DNA from: Cornus controversa
Taxonomy: Eukaryota; Streptophyta; Magnoliopsida; Cornales; Cornaceae
Direction of reading: 5' to 3'
Assembly: GCA_026545225.1 (NCBI GenBank)
Contig: CM048850.1
Location: 27,457,797 to 27,521,796 of the forward strand
Length of the DNA stretch: 64,000 nt
Shown here piece by piece: positions 46,055 to 58,198 of the stretch. Position 1 is the first letter of the stretch. Every line of letters begins with the position of its first letter. A program made the position numbers and the translations under genes. The notes below the pieces were generated by a model. The model was not told where the DNA came from. It did not search any database and worked only from the letters and a program-made list of their open reading frames with translations.

Positions 46055-46738
46055 GTACATACGTGTCCATAATTAATCCTTCAATTCCTTCGATTTCATG
46101 CGTAATTGTTTGACAAATCCAATTCCATCGATTTAATTTAGATCACTAGTACTATAAACAAGCGCAACACTCTCCTCTATCTTCTTAAAAGTGGGTGCTT
46201 GAAAATCAGTATTCTTTTTTTTTTTTCTTTACTTCTCTTAAAATAAAGGTCTACAATGCAGTAAAGTCCTTGTGTTAGTGCAACATTGTGATATTGTGTA
46301 TGCATTAACTTTATTTCTTCTTTCTATCTCATGTTTCTTCCTCCACTCACATGGGAAGTCGCGCATTTAAGATTTTATTGAAACATAACAAGTGTTAGAT
46401 TGGGACAATAAGTGCTATTCTCCCCAACAGAACACAAAACTGCTTCTTTCTCTCTTCTGTGGCCTGTGTCTCTCTCTCAAAATTATTACATGACAGGGGG
46501 ATTACATATTTCCGGCCACTTACAAGTTGTCACGCGAGCACGCGAGCAAATATGTTAGCTTTCTGAGTGCGTAACAACTTATGATTGGTTGGGACAATGT
46601 AGTCCCGGACCATGTCCTCTCTCTCTTTCATTTTTTCTTCTCTAGTCCGGGCTGACTCTCTCTCCCTTTCTGGTCTCCTTTCTTCACTCCTTTTATATAT
46701 ATATATATATATATATAAATATAAATATATATATATAT

Positions 46739-47602
46739 GGGGGGTGATATCCGCACTCCTCTTTTCTACATTTGCACTGCCATATTAAATGAAATGACAC
46801 TTCTAACTTTAACTTTACATGATTATGTTTTTTATAATTACACAACTATCCTTTTAGATATTTTTCTCATTGTCTTCGATTTCTAGTGTTTTCGGTCTCT
46901 TTCGACCGGATAAAAAAAACCAAAAAAGTTATATTTTTTATGGAACCCAATTTTTTTTTATTTTTTATTATGTTGAATAAATTATCTCTTTTGATAGGAC
47001 AAAAAAAAAAGTTATCTCTTTTGATTAAATTATCTCTTTTTATAGGAATCCAAAATTTTTTTTATCTCCATTGAAGAAATTATCTCTTTTGACATTATTA
47101 AAAAAAAAGACATAAAAAAAATATTAATTCTATTGAATAAATTATCTCTTTTGATAGGACTTCGAAATTTTTTTTTTTTATCTCTATTGAAGAAAATATC
47201 TCCTTTGACACGACCGGAAAACAAATATGGTATGCAAAAAAAAAATTGGATGGACCCAAAAAATATTATCTTTATTGAATAAATTCTCTTTTGACATAAC
47301 CCAAAAAAATTTATCCAAAAAAAGTTATCTCTGTTGAATAAAGTATCTTTTTTGACAGTACCCCAAGAAAAAAGTTATTTTTGTTGATTGAATTATCTCT
47401 TTTGATAGAAAAAAAAAGGTTATCTATCTTAAATACATGATAAAAAAAATTATCTTTAGAGAAAGTAACAAGAGTACGTTATGGTATTATAAAATAAGAG
47501 ATAATAGATTAATGAGTTTAGGAATTTTTTTGTCATTTTATTTAAAAGAAAAAGGCAAATAGAGTGTAAATGTAGAAAAGTGGAGTGCGAAAATCGTCTC
47601 CC
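46739..47602. mobile_element. TIR element, copy 1 (in NLR intron)
   Basis: Terminal inverted repeats of about 38 bp share CGCACTCC, CTTTTCTACATTT and CACT. The outer GGGGGGTGATATCC faces a GTCTCCC end, with TATAT on both sides (ambiguous because of the adjacent TA repeat). 864 bp, no coding capacity. The interior carries a degenerate minisatellite. It was duplicated with the unit: copy 2 has identical length and copy 3 is truncated. Confidence 0.75.
46965..47450. repeat. Degenerate minisatellite with TTATCTCTTTTGA core
   Basis: About ten irregular 40-60 bp units of TTGAATAAATTATCTCTTTT with GACA or GATA and A-runs, inside the TIR element. The matching array in unit 2 spans about 50372-50857. 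Confidence 0.75.
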
Positions 47603-49051
47603 TATATTTCTAAGTTAATTTGACTAGTTTGGTAATTACCAACCACTATTATGATGATAGACGTTTTACTAGCCTATATTCGCCACTAAAACTTATGGTG
47701 GCAGTTTTTATGGCTTTTGGTGGTAGATATATCTAGTTTCGACGTTCTAAGGTTTTTAGGTTAAAATTTAACTCCTCTTCTCTTACTTTTCTTTTTTCCT
47801 ACTCAAGTTAGGGTTAAAGTTTGTCTCTCTACTCTATGTGAACGCTTTTGTTTCACATAGATGGCGTCAGCAATTTAATTTTTAAAATCATTTTTAATTA
47901 CTTTGTCCCACTTAAGGTACTTTTTTTATTATATGTTTGACTGAAAAAATTATGTATTTGCAATCCTATTAGTTTTAGAGTTGATGACTCGTCTTTACCG
48001 TTAAGATTTTTCTTTTTCTAAATTAGGATTTGGATGGTTTGTGTTATGCAACTTATTCTATATAAATCATTTTCTCGAAATAATTGATTGACACCCAGAG
48101 TATCAAATTTCTCTAATTGGACACTAACTACTAACTATATATCATATTATAAATGTATTATGGGTTCTGTTTCTTTAGGGACCAGCTTCAGTTTTTATCC
48201 TTTCTGGTGTGAGGAGATATCTCCTATTTTCTAATGTATCGACTCAAAATATCGTGATATTCTACTTTAGCGCAAAGAGCCACAATTTGAGTGACTGTAT
48301 TTTACGAATTGAAAGGATTGTAGATATTGCTAATTAAATGCGTAACAGTGACTTTAAAAATGCGTAAGCTTCATGATCTTATGAGCTAATGAGTTATTAA
48401 CTTCAAAAACACTACATTATGTGATTCAATAACTTAGTCGCTTGGTTGAAAAAATATGCAAGTTACAATATTTTAATTTACCAAAAAATAAAATAAAATA
48501 GAAAATAACAAAGCTACGAGTGGTTTTTTTTTCCGGAAAAGTTAAGTTACGAGTGGCACTTTTTTTTTTTATGGTCTCGACAAAGAATTCCTATAATACT
48601 TTTGAGAAAATTAAATCTTCTAGATTTCTCTTAGAAAGGAGACTGACCACTAGGCTAGAGGCCTTGGCAACTCGTAATTAATGTCACCTTTTGAAATTCT
48701 AAAATTAACTTTCCACTAGCTCAAAATAGATATATTTTTAATTTAAAAAAAGTTTTCAAAATATAAGAATAATTTAAGAAAACAATTTATTTACATTTCA
48801 CTTTTTGAAGTAAACACTTATTGCTGGATGGATGGAAAGACGAAGACTTGTAACCCTAATCTAGCATCACCTTGAACTTTCAAAACTAACTTCAAAAGGC
48901 AATCTTTAATTTAAGCCTAAATTCTGATTTCGGATCTATTCATTTTTTTCAATTGAATCATGTATGAGTCTAATTTATAATCTAACCTTCTTTGACCTTG
49001 TGTAATTTTTTTCACATTAATTAATGTAATGTGATATATTAAATTTCGCAG

Positions 49052-49453
49052 GTTAGGTTTCCAGCTTTGGAGGAATTGGAGATTAATGATTTGGAAAGCC
49101 TCACAGCAATATGGGACAACGAATTATTCCTAGATTTGAATGTAGAAGATTCTTTTCAGCGGCTGAGGAACATCTATGTGCGAAATTGTCAGAAACTAGT
49201 GAATATAATTCCACCCAATGTACTCCCATTGTTACAAGGCCTTGAAATTCTCATAGTCTCAAGGGTATCTATAGTTGAAGTAATTGTTACTGAAGAAGGT
49301 AGTGATGGGATCGTTGTGCTCCCTCGATTAAAGACTATGACACTTGAATACTTGCCAAACCTCAAAAGTTTCTGTTGGTCGAGAAGAGGAGGAGAAGATA
49401 TGGTACAAGAGGAGAATAATATTCCTCAACAAAAAGCTCTCTTTAACCACGAG
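49052..49453 (+). CDS. NLR LRR exon, copy 2
   Basis: 402 bp, phase 0 at both borders, with the same acceptor and donor words as copy 1. It differs from copy 1 at about eight bases. Four codons change the amino acid (Lys to Glu, Asn to Tyr, Thr to Arg, Ala to Val) and about three changes are silent. No stop. Start VRFPALEELEINDLESL, end QQKALFNHE. Confidence 0.88.
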
Positions 49454-50078
49454 GTACATACGTGTCCATAATTAATCCTTCAATTCCTTCGATTTCATGC
49501 GTAATTGTTTGACAAATCCAATTCCATCGATTTAATTTAGATCACTAGTACTATAAACAAGCGCAACACTCTCCTCTATCTTCTTAAAAGTGGGTGCTTG
49601 AAAATCAGTATTCTTTTTTTTTTCTTTACTTCTCTTAAAATAAAGGTCTACAATGCAGTAAAGTCCTTGTGTTAGTGCAACATTGTGATATTGTGTATGC
49701 ATTAACTTTATTTCTTCTTTCTATCTCATGTTTCTTCCTCCACTCACATGGGAAGTCGCGCATTTAAGATTTTATTGAAACATAACAAGTGTTAGATTGG
49801 GACAATAAGTGCTATTCTCCCCAACAGAACACAAAACTGCTTCTTTCTCTCTTCTGTGGCCCGTGTCTCTCTCTCAAAATTATTACATGACAGGGGGATT
49901 ACATATTTCCGGCCACTTACAAGTTGTCACACAATCAAATATGTTAGCTTTTTGAGTGCGTAACAACTTGTGATTGGTTGGGATAATGTAGTCCCGAACC
50001 ATGTCCTCTCTCTCTTTCATTTTTTCTTCTCTAGTCCGGGCTGACTCTCTCTCCCTTTCTGGTCCCCTTTCTTCACTC

Positions 50079-50084
<6 letters not shown>

Positions 50085-50126
<42 letters not shown>
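50085..50126. repeat. TA microsatellite in unit 2
   Basis: Long TA run just before the TIR element. Its length differs from the matching runs at 46694-46717 and 53508-53543. Confidence 0.85.
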
Positions 50127-50130
<4 letters not shown>

Positions 50131-50145
50131 TAAATATATATATAT

Positions 50146-51009
50146 GGGAGGCGATATCCGCACTCCTCTTTTCTACATTTGCACTCCCATATTAAATGAA
50201 ATGACACTTCTAACTTTAACTTTACATGATTATGTTTTTTATAATTAGACAATTATCCTTTTAGATATTTTTCTCATTGTCTTCGATTTTTAGTGTTTTC
50301 AGTCTCTTTCGACCGGATAAAAAAAACCAAAAAAGTTATATTTTTTATGGAACCCAATTTTTTTTTATTTTTTATTATGTTGAATAAATTATCTCTTTTG
50401 ATAGGACAAAAAAAAAAGTTATCTCTTTTGATTAAATTATCTCTTTTTATAGGAATCCAAAATTTTTTTTATCTCCATTGAAGAAATTATCTCTTTTGAC
50501 ATTATTAAAAAAAAAGACCCAAAAAAAATATTAATTCTATTGAATAAATTATCTCTTTTGATAGGACTTCGAATTTTTTTTTTTTTATCTCTATTGAAGA
50601 AAATATCTCCTTTGACACGACTGGAAAACAAATATGGTATGCAAAAAAAAAATTGGATGGACCCAAAAAATATTATCTTTATTGAATAAATTCTCTTTTG
50701 ACATAACCCAAAAAAATTTATCCAAAAAAAGTTATCTCTGTTGAATAAAGTATCTTTTTTGACAGTACCCCAAGAAAAAAGTTATTTTTGTTGATTGAAT
50801 TATCTCTTTTGATAGAAAAAAAAAGGTTATCTATCTTAAATACATGATAAAAAAAATTATCTTTAGAGAAAGTAACAAGAGTACGTTATGGTATTATAAA
50901 ATAAGAGATAATAGATTAATGAGTTTAGGAATTTTTTTGTCATTTTATTTAAAAGAAAAAGGCAAATAGAGTGTAAATGTAGAAAAGTGGAGTGCGAAAA
51001 TCGTCTCCC
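50146..51009. mobile_element. TIR element, copy 2
   Basis: Same length (864 bp), termini and internal minisatellite as 46739-47602. Confidence 0.75.
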
Positions 51010-52474
51010 TATATTTCTAAGTTAATTTGACTAGTTTGGTAATTACCAACCACTATTATGATGATAGACGTTTTACTAGCCTATATTCGCCACTAAAACT
51101 TATGGTGGCAGTTTTTATGGCTTTTGGTGGTAGATATATCTAGTTTCGACGTTCTAAGGTTTTTAGGTTAAAATTTAACTCCTCTTCTCTTACTTTTCTT
51201 TTTTCCTACTCAAGTTAGGGTTAAAGTTTGTCTCTCTACTCTATGTGAACGCTTTTGTTTCACATAGATGGCGTCAGCAATTTAATTTTTAAAATCATTT
51301 TTAATTACTTTGTCCCACTTAAGGTACTTTTTTTATTATATGTTTGACTGAAAAAATTATGTATTTGCAATCCTATTAGTTTTAGAGTTGATGACTCGTC
51401 TTTACCGTTAAGATTTTTCTTTTTCTAAATTAGGATTTGGATGGTTTGTGTTATGCAACTTATTCTATATAAATCATTTTCTCGAAATAATTGATTGACA
51501 CCCAGAGTATCAAATTTCTCTAATTGGACACTAACTACTAACTATATATCATATTATAAATGTATTATGGGTTCTGTTTCTTTAGGGACCAGCTTCAGTT
51601 TTTATCCTTTCTGGTGTGAGGAGATATCTCCTATTTTCTAATGTATCGACTCAAAATATCGTGATATTCTACTTTAGCGCAAAGAGCCACAATTTGAGTG
51701 ACTGTATTTTACGAATTGAAAGGATTGTAGATATTGCTAATTAAATGCGTAACAGTGACTTTAAAAATGCGTAAGCTTCATGATCTTATGAGCTAATGAG
51801 TTATTAACTTCAAAAACACTACATTATGTGATTCAATAACTTAGCCGCTTGGTTGAAAAAATATTCAAGTTACAATATTTTAATTTACCAAAAAAATATT
51901 TCTTATTTAAGAAAAACAAAAATAAAATAAAATAGAAAATAACAAAGCTACGAGTGGTTTTTTTTCCGGAAAAGTTAAGTTACGAGTGGCACTTTTTTTT
52001 TTTATGGTCTCGACAAAGAATTCCTATAATACTTTTGAGAAAATTAAATCTTCTAGATTTCTCTTAGAAAGGAGACTGACCACTAGGCTAGAGGCCTTGG
52101 CAACTCATAATTAATGTCACCTTTTGAAATTCTAAAATTAACTTTCCACTAGCTCAAAATAGATATATTTTTAATTTAAAAAAAGTTTTCAAAATTTAAG
52201 AAAACAATTTATTTACATTTCACTTTTTGAAGTAAACACTTATTGCTGGATGGATGGAAAGACGAAGACTTGTAACTCTAATCTAGCATCACCTTGAACT
52301 TTCAAAACTAACTTCAAAAGGCAATCTTTAATTTAAGCCTAAATTCTGATTTCGGATCTATTCATTTTTTTCAATTGAATCATGTATGAGTCTAATTTAT
52401 AGTCTAACCTTCTTTGACCTTGTGTAATTTTTTTTCACATTAATTAGTGTAATGTGATATATTAAATTTCGCAG

Positions 52475-52876
52475 GTTAGGTTTCCAGTTTTGGAGGAATT
52501 GAAGATTAATGATTTGGAAAGCCTCACAGCAATATGGGACAACGAATTATTCCTAGATTTGAAGGTCGAAGATTTTTTTCAGCGGCTGAGGAACATCAAT
52601 GTGCAAAATTGTCAGAAACTAGTGAATATAATTCCTCCCAATGTACTCCCATTGTTACAAGGCGTTGAAATTCTCATAGTCTCAACAGTATCTATAGTTG
52701 AAGTAATTGTTACTGAAGAAGGTAGTGATGGGATCACTGTGCTCCCTCGATTAAAGATTATGACACTTGAATACTTGCCAAACCTCAAAAGTTTCTGTTG
52801 GTCAAGAAGAGGAGGAGAAGATATGGTACAAGAGGAGAATAATATTCCGCAACAACAAGCTCTCTTTAACCATGAG
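52475..52876 (+). CDS. NLR LRR exon, copy 3
   Basis: 402 bp, phase 0 at both borders. It is the most diverged of the three. Amino-acid changes against copy 1 include Ala to Val at position 5, Asn-to-Lys and Ser-to-Phe in the VEDSF block, Arg to Gln in RNCQ, Leu to Val, Ala to Thr, Thr to Ile and Lys to Gln near the end. About six changes are silent. The frame is fully open. Confidence 0.87.
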
Positions 52877-53501
52877 GTACATACGTGTCCATAATTAATC
52901 CTTCAATTCCTTCGATTTCATGCGTAATTGTTTGACAAATCCAATTCCATCGATTTAATTTAGATCACTAGTACTATAAACAAGCGCAACACTCTCCTCT
53001 ATCTTCTTAAAAGTGGGTGCTTGAAAATCAGTATTCTTTTTTTTTCTTTACTTCTCTTAAAATAAAGGTCTACAATGCAGTAAAGTCCTTGTGTTAGTGC
53101 AACATTGTGATATTGTGTGTGCATTAACTTTATTTCTTCTTTCTATCTCATGTTTCTTCCTCCACTCACATGGGAAGTCGCGCATTTAAGATTTTATTGA
53201 AACATAACAAGTGTTAGATTGGGACAATAAGTGCTATTCTCCCCAACAGAACACAAAACTGCTTCTTTCTCTCTTCTGTGGCCCGTGTCTCTCTCTCAAA
53301 ATTATTACATGACAAGGGGGATTACATATTTCCGGCCACTTACAAGTTGTCACACAATCAAATATGTTAGCTTTTTGAGTGCGTAACAACTTGTGATTGG
53401 TTGGGACAATGTAGTCCCGAACCATGTCCTCTCTCTCTTTCATTTTTTCTTCTCTAGTCCGGGCTGACTCTCTCTCCCTTTCTGGTCCCTTTTCTTCACT
53501 C

Positions 53502-53547
<46 letters not shown>

Positions 53548-53562
53548 TAAATATATATATAT

Positions 53563-53752
53563 GGGAGGCGATATCCGCACTCCTCTTTTCTACATTTGCA
53601 CTGCCATATTAAATGAAATGACACTTCTAACTTTAACTTTACATGATTATGTTTTTTATAATTACACAACCATCCTTTTAGATATCCTCCTTATTGTTTT
53701 CGATCTTTAGTGTTTTCGGCCTCTTTTGACCAGATAAAAAAAAAACCAAAAA
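53563..53752. mobile_element. TIR element, copy 3 (truncated)
   Basis: Only the left end remains. A deletion removes the minisatellite, the right terminus and following intron sequence. The breakpoint carries a 25-bp inverted copy of nearby DNA. Confidence 0.75.
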
Positions 53753-54342
53753 AGTTAATAACTCATTAGCTCATAATATGTATTTTACAAATTGAAAGGA
53801 TTCTAGATATTGCTAATTAAATGCGTAACAGTGACTTAAAAATGCGTAAGCTTCATAATCTTATGAGCTAATGAGTTATTAACTTCAAAAACACTACATT
53901 ATGTGGTTCAATAACTTAGCCGCTTGGTTGAATATATTGAGAAAATACATACTTAGTGACATTGATCACAAGTTTATCATGCTTTCAAAACATAGATACT
54001 TATCGAGAACAATTATAAATGCTATGACTTTATTGATCAATATTAAAGTTTGCATACTTGTTTTTTGGTTCATTAAAATTTTGCTTTATTATGTTCAAAT
54101 AACCCAATGACCACTATCAACCTCACTAATTATTGCTTCTTATAAAAAATAACAAGTAAATCGATTTTATTCTTAATATCATTTGATTTGTGACTGTACT
54201 TGGTTTGTTTGAAAAATATCATACAACAAGAAGTCTAGTTGACTCCTCATGCAATGTAAATAATTTTCATTTTAAAATGATAGGAGCCAAAATATCAATG
54301 ACTGGTTCAGTGAACCGAAGAATATAATTTATAATATTATAC

Positions 54343-54962
54343 ATGGAAACTCCACCATTGTGTCAGACTAATCTACACATTAATATAATTTATAATGTTT
54401 CCATTTTCATTAAATTATCAAATAATCATTTTACTTTTTTTTTTTTTTTATCACAATATTGGTTTTGCCTCAGGCTTCTCCAACAAGCCTCCTGTTTATA
54501 CTGTAACAATACATATGCACTCGTACAGGTCAGTCATACTAACATGCATACACACAAGTTCTATCAAGACACTTGTTTGTTTGAAAAATAATAATAAATC
54601 ATTTCATTGACTAAAAATAAGAATAAATTTTGGTTTCTTGGTCTTGGTTTATGCTTGATCGTAAACAATATTAGCCTTTTGCCTATCTAGTTTGACAATT
54701 GGTAGATCATAATATGATTTTAATTTATGGTTAATTTTTTTTATTTTAATACACTTTTTTTTTGTACAATTTTAATTAAATTCAGGATTTATATTTTTCT
54801 TAAAACATTGGAATTCTGAATTTACCCTATGTAAGCTTTCTCTATTTCTATATATGCTTGGGTGAAGTTTATTACTATAAACAACTTCCATAAACTAAAA
54901 GCATCAACACTATTATAGTTATTCGAAGTACAATATTTCTTATTTAAGAAAAAAAATTTAAG
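54343..54962. repeat. Second copy of the 43380-44000 intron block
   Basis: Starts CATGGAAACTCCACCATTG and follows 43379-44000 closely, including the GCCTCAGGCTTCTCCAACAA word. It leads into a fourth, truncated tandem-unit start that ends at about 55123. This shows an older, larger duplication framing the triplication. Confidence 0.85.
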
Positions 54963-55136
54963 TTACAATATTTTAATTTACCAAAAAAATATTTCTTATT
55001 TAAGAAAAACAAAAATAAAATAAATTAGAAAATAACAAAGCTACGAGTGGTTTTTTTTCCGGAAAAGTTAAGTTACGAGTGGCACTTTTTTTTTTTTTTT
55101 CTATGGTCTCGACAAAGAATTCCTGCAATTGCTTAA

Positions 55137-55305
55137 AAAAATGTCGCATGCAGTGCACAAGGCTCCCGCTTGAGCGGCGGGGTCTGGGAGATGTCGGTTA
55201 GTCTCACCCTTATTTTTGAAGAGGCTGCTTCTACGTCTCGAACCCAAGACCTATTGCTTTTGGGCGAAGACACTTGCTATCGCACCAAGGTGCGACCTCT
55301 TGGAA
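55137..55305 (-). mobile_element. tRNA-derived SINE
   Basis: Flanked by perfect 14-bp duplications CTGCAATTGCTTAA (55123-55136 and 55306-55319). On the minus strand it begins with GGTCGCACCTTGGTGCGATA and has a box B-like GGTTCGAGACG. CCAGACCCCG and GCGGGAGCCTTGTGCACTG follow, and it ends in a short T-run. This resembles plant TS/Au-type SINEs with T-tails. 169 bp, non-coding, probably transcribed by RNA polymerase III when active. Confidence 0.85.
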
Positions 55306-55319
55306 CTGCAATTGCTTAA

Positions 55320-56247
55320 TTGACATAATTGTAGACTACTTGAGAAAAATAGAGGTGTTCGATTTGTGGTTGACATTAAATCCCAAAAATGTAAACCTCC
55401 TTTTGATTTGAAATTAAAACCCCATCCACTACATACTCAAGTGAAACATATTCCAACCCGATTTATGCATTTGAATGTCTTAGAACTTGTAACAAAGTTG
55501 AATATCATTATCTGTCCATATGTTGTGAAACTTGAATAACATATATTTAAAAATTCTCCGAAAATTTAATTCTCCATCAATTTGAGTGAAATCAGTCATT
55601 TTAGATATTAAATTCAGCACGCTATAAAAATAAGTTTCCACTGCTCGCAACTTTGTCTCCATTCAAATCAGATTTTAGCATAAAGATAATCCTCTTGCAA
55701 TTACCATAATGGTCATTATCCTAGTCATACGTGCACACACTTGTCATCTCCACTAAGTTTTTAATTTTTTTTTCTTAATTTATAAATAGATATTTTGTTA
55801 ATTTATAAATGTTTTCAAAATTTAAGAATAATTTAGGAAAACAATATTTATTTACATTGACTTTTTGAAATGAACACTTCAAATCATACGTGTCCAAAAT
55901 ACAGTAGCCAAAATTTCAAATCTAAAGGACATTTCATTCTAAAATTAAAAGTCTTTAAAACATGGTAATTCATGGGCTTTCAGTTTTTAAGGCTAGACTT
56001 GTGTGCATGAGCTACCAAACTTTGCCAAAATAATAATAATTATAATAATAATAAAGAAAAAGAAAACTTTACATCTAAGGTTTACAAATCTCAACATTGC
56101 ACTATGTCCAACCAGAAACCGTGTAATTTTCATTACAAATTGTATAACTAATTATTCAAGTCACCTGCTTCATATTTAGTTAATTTTACTTATGAATTGA
56201 TACATTTCAATAAATATTGATGACAAATATAATATATCAATATACAT
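55320..56247. other. Intron or intergenic DNA, nothing recognised
   Basis: AT-rich with no domain-bearing open frame. The part around 55740-55880 resembles sequence upstream of the LRR exon units (ATTTTCAAAATTTAAGAATAA words). Confidence 0.5.
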
Positions 56248-56444
56248 TGTTAGAAATAAGAGGAAAAAGAGAGAAATATTTTTGAATTATATTAATAAAT
56301 AGTATATCAAATAATATACAGTGAGAGCATAAATATAAGAGAAGGAAAAGAGGTAGATGTGTGGAGAGCAAGTTATCCTATACATGAGAATCTTAATTAG
56401 ATGTAAAAAAGGATAAATATAAAATATACTAATATATATTAACA
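56248..56444 (-). repeat. 3' LTR of copia E
   Basis: TGTTAGAAATAAGAGG...ATATTAACA. Next to it, 56445-56462 is the reversed polypurine tract. Confidence 0.92.
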
Positions 56445-56618
56445 CTTCCCCTCAAACTCAAGGTGGGTTATGCGATGCCATCTGGAATTCGAAAACAAGA
56501 TCTTGAAAGTTCCCTGGTGGAAGAGATTTGGTTAAGATATCTGTTATCTGATCATGTGATGTGACTAACTGTAACTGTAAGTTATTCTGAAGTAGATGAT
56601 AACGAACAATATGATAAT

Positions 56619-58120
56619 CTATCTCAATGTGTTTGGTCCGTTCATTAAAAATATCATTGTGTGCAATTTGAATAGCACTCTTGTTATCTCAATAGATAAA
56701 AGTAGAAGTGGATGAAGAAACACCCATATCCTGAAGAAGCCATCGTAACCATAAAAGCTAAGAAGTAGCATCTGCAAGTGCTCTATACTCGGCCTCAGTG
56801 CTAGATCGAGCAATAACAGACTGCTTCTTACTACGCCAAGAGATGAGTGAGTCACCAAGAAAGAAGCAATATCTTGTAGTGGAACAATGATCTGTTGGTC
56901 CCCAGCCCAATCTGCATCAGAATAAGCACAAAGCAGCAGTGAAGACCGATGAGAGAAAAAGAGTCCACGACATACAGTACCCTTGACATAGCAGAGAATA
57001 CGAAGCACAACAGCAAAGTGAACTGATCTCGGCGAAGCCATGAACTGACTGACGATATGAATAGCATGAGAAATATCTGGACGAGTGATAGTAAGATATA
57101 CCGAACTACCAACCAACTGACGATATATAGTACCATCACGAAGAAGTTCATCATCATGTGGAGTGAGTCTCACATTAGGCTCAAGTGAAGTATCAGCAAT
57201 TTTGTTGTCTGTGATGCTGGCTTTCGAAAGAGGATCATAACAATACTTTGCTTGAGTACGATAGTAGCCATCAGTAGGTCTAGTAATTTCCAAGCCAAGA
57301 AAATAACTTAGAGGTCCAAGATCTTTTATTTCAAACTGATAATTGAGAAACTGCTTAAGTTCCTGAATACCCTGAGTATCATCAACATAAAGCAAGAGAA
57401 GAATAACACTCCTAACAGTACGCTGGATAAATAAAGCTGAATCATATATACTGGGAGAATAGCTAAGGCGAGATATAGTAGAACTGAATTTGGCAAACCA
57501 AGCTCGAGGTGCCTGTTTAAGACCATAGAGAGCATGCCTAAGTCGACAAACCTGATGAGGCGAATGATCAAAACCTAGAAAATGCTTTATATAAACTTCC
57601 TCGAGCAATTCACCATTGAGGAAGGCGTTTTGACATCCATCTGAAAAAGTTCCCAATGAAGGGAAGCAGCCACAACAATAAGAGTACGAACAGAAGGAAG
57701 ACGAGCAACAAGAGCAAAAGTCTCCTCATAATCGACGCCATACTCATGTGTGAACCTCCTTGCCACAAGTCAGGCTTTATAGCGCTCAACAGACCCATCT
57801 GAACGAGTCTTGATTTTATAGACCCATTTACTTCCAATGATAGACTTCTCTGGAGGCAATTTAACTAGATCACATGTATGAGTTTGGGCAAGTGCATCTA
57901 ACTTTTCTTTCATTGCTCGCTGCCATAAAGGGTTAAAGAAGGCCTCGCGAAAAGTGTGAGGTTTATGAAGGGTTGTAAGAGCATGATAACAATAATAGTC
58001 ATGAAGATGTATAGGGGAGGTTCTTACCCGAGTGGATCGACAAGGATCCAAAGTAGTGGCAACATCAGGAGCTTTAGGTGGGACAGATGATTGGAACTCA
58101 ACTGCAGGAGGCTCAACCAT
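56619..58120 (-). pseudogene. Copia E reverse transcriptase and RNase H
   Basis: ORF 57770-58120 starts the RT domain (AMKEKLDALAQTHTCDLVKLP, WVYKIKTRSDGSVERYKA). ORF 56619-57656 continues with [28 protein letters not shown], the catalytic YVDD box, IKDLGPLSYFLGLEI and PDISHAIHIVSQFM. RNase [10 protein letters not shown] follows at about 56920-56945. Catalytic residues are present, but frameshifts lie near 57650-57770, after YVDD and in RNase H. A recently inactivated copy. Confidence 0.87.
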
Positions 58121-58198
58121 ATATGATGAGCCAGAAGGGTCAACTGTATCTGATGAGTTAACAGAAGGAGAATCTGGAAAAAAGATCTGCAGATGTAT

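Larger units (their letters stand above)
44001..54962. repeat. Three tandem intron-exon units of the NLR
   Basis: Unit starts (TTACAATATTTTAATTTACC) lie at 44001, 48463 and 51870, with a fourth truncated start at 54963. Net unit length is about 3.4 kb once the 1-kb insertion in unit 1 is discounted. Each unit holds intron sequence, one LRR exon and downstream intron sequence. Unit 3 lacks about 2 kb after 53750 and gains a unique stretch at 53935-54340. Units 1 and 2 are nearly identical over long non-coding stretches. Confidence 0.92.

Noticed and set aside
50001-50195. Small open frames repeated in each tandem unit (also 46886-47074 and 53424-53612)
   Set aside because: Repeated only because the intron is duplicated. 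They consist of CT-rich and TA-repeat translation.
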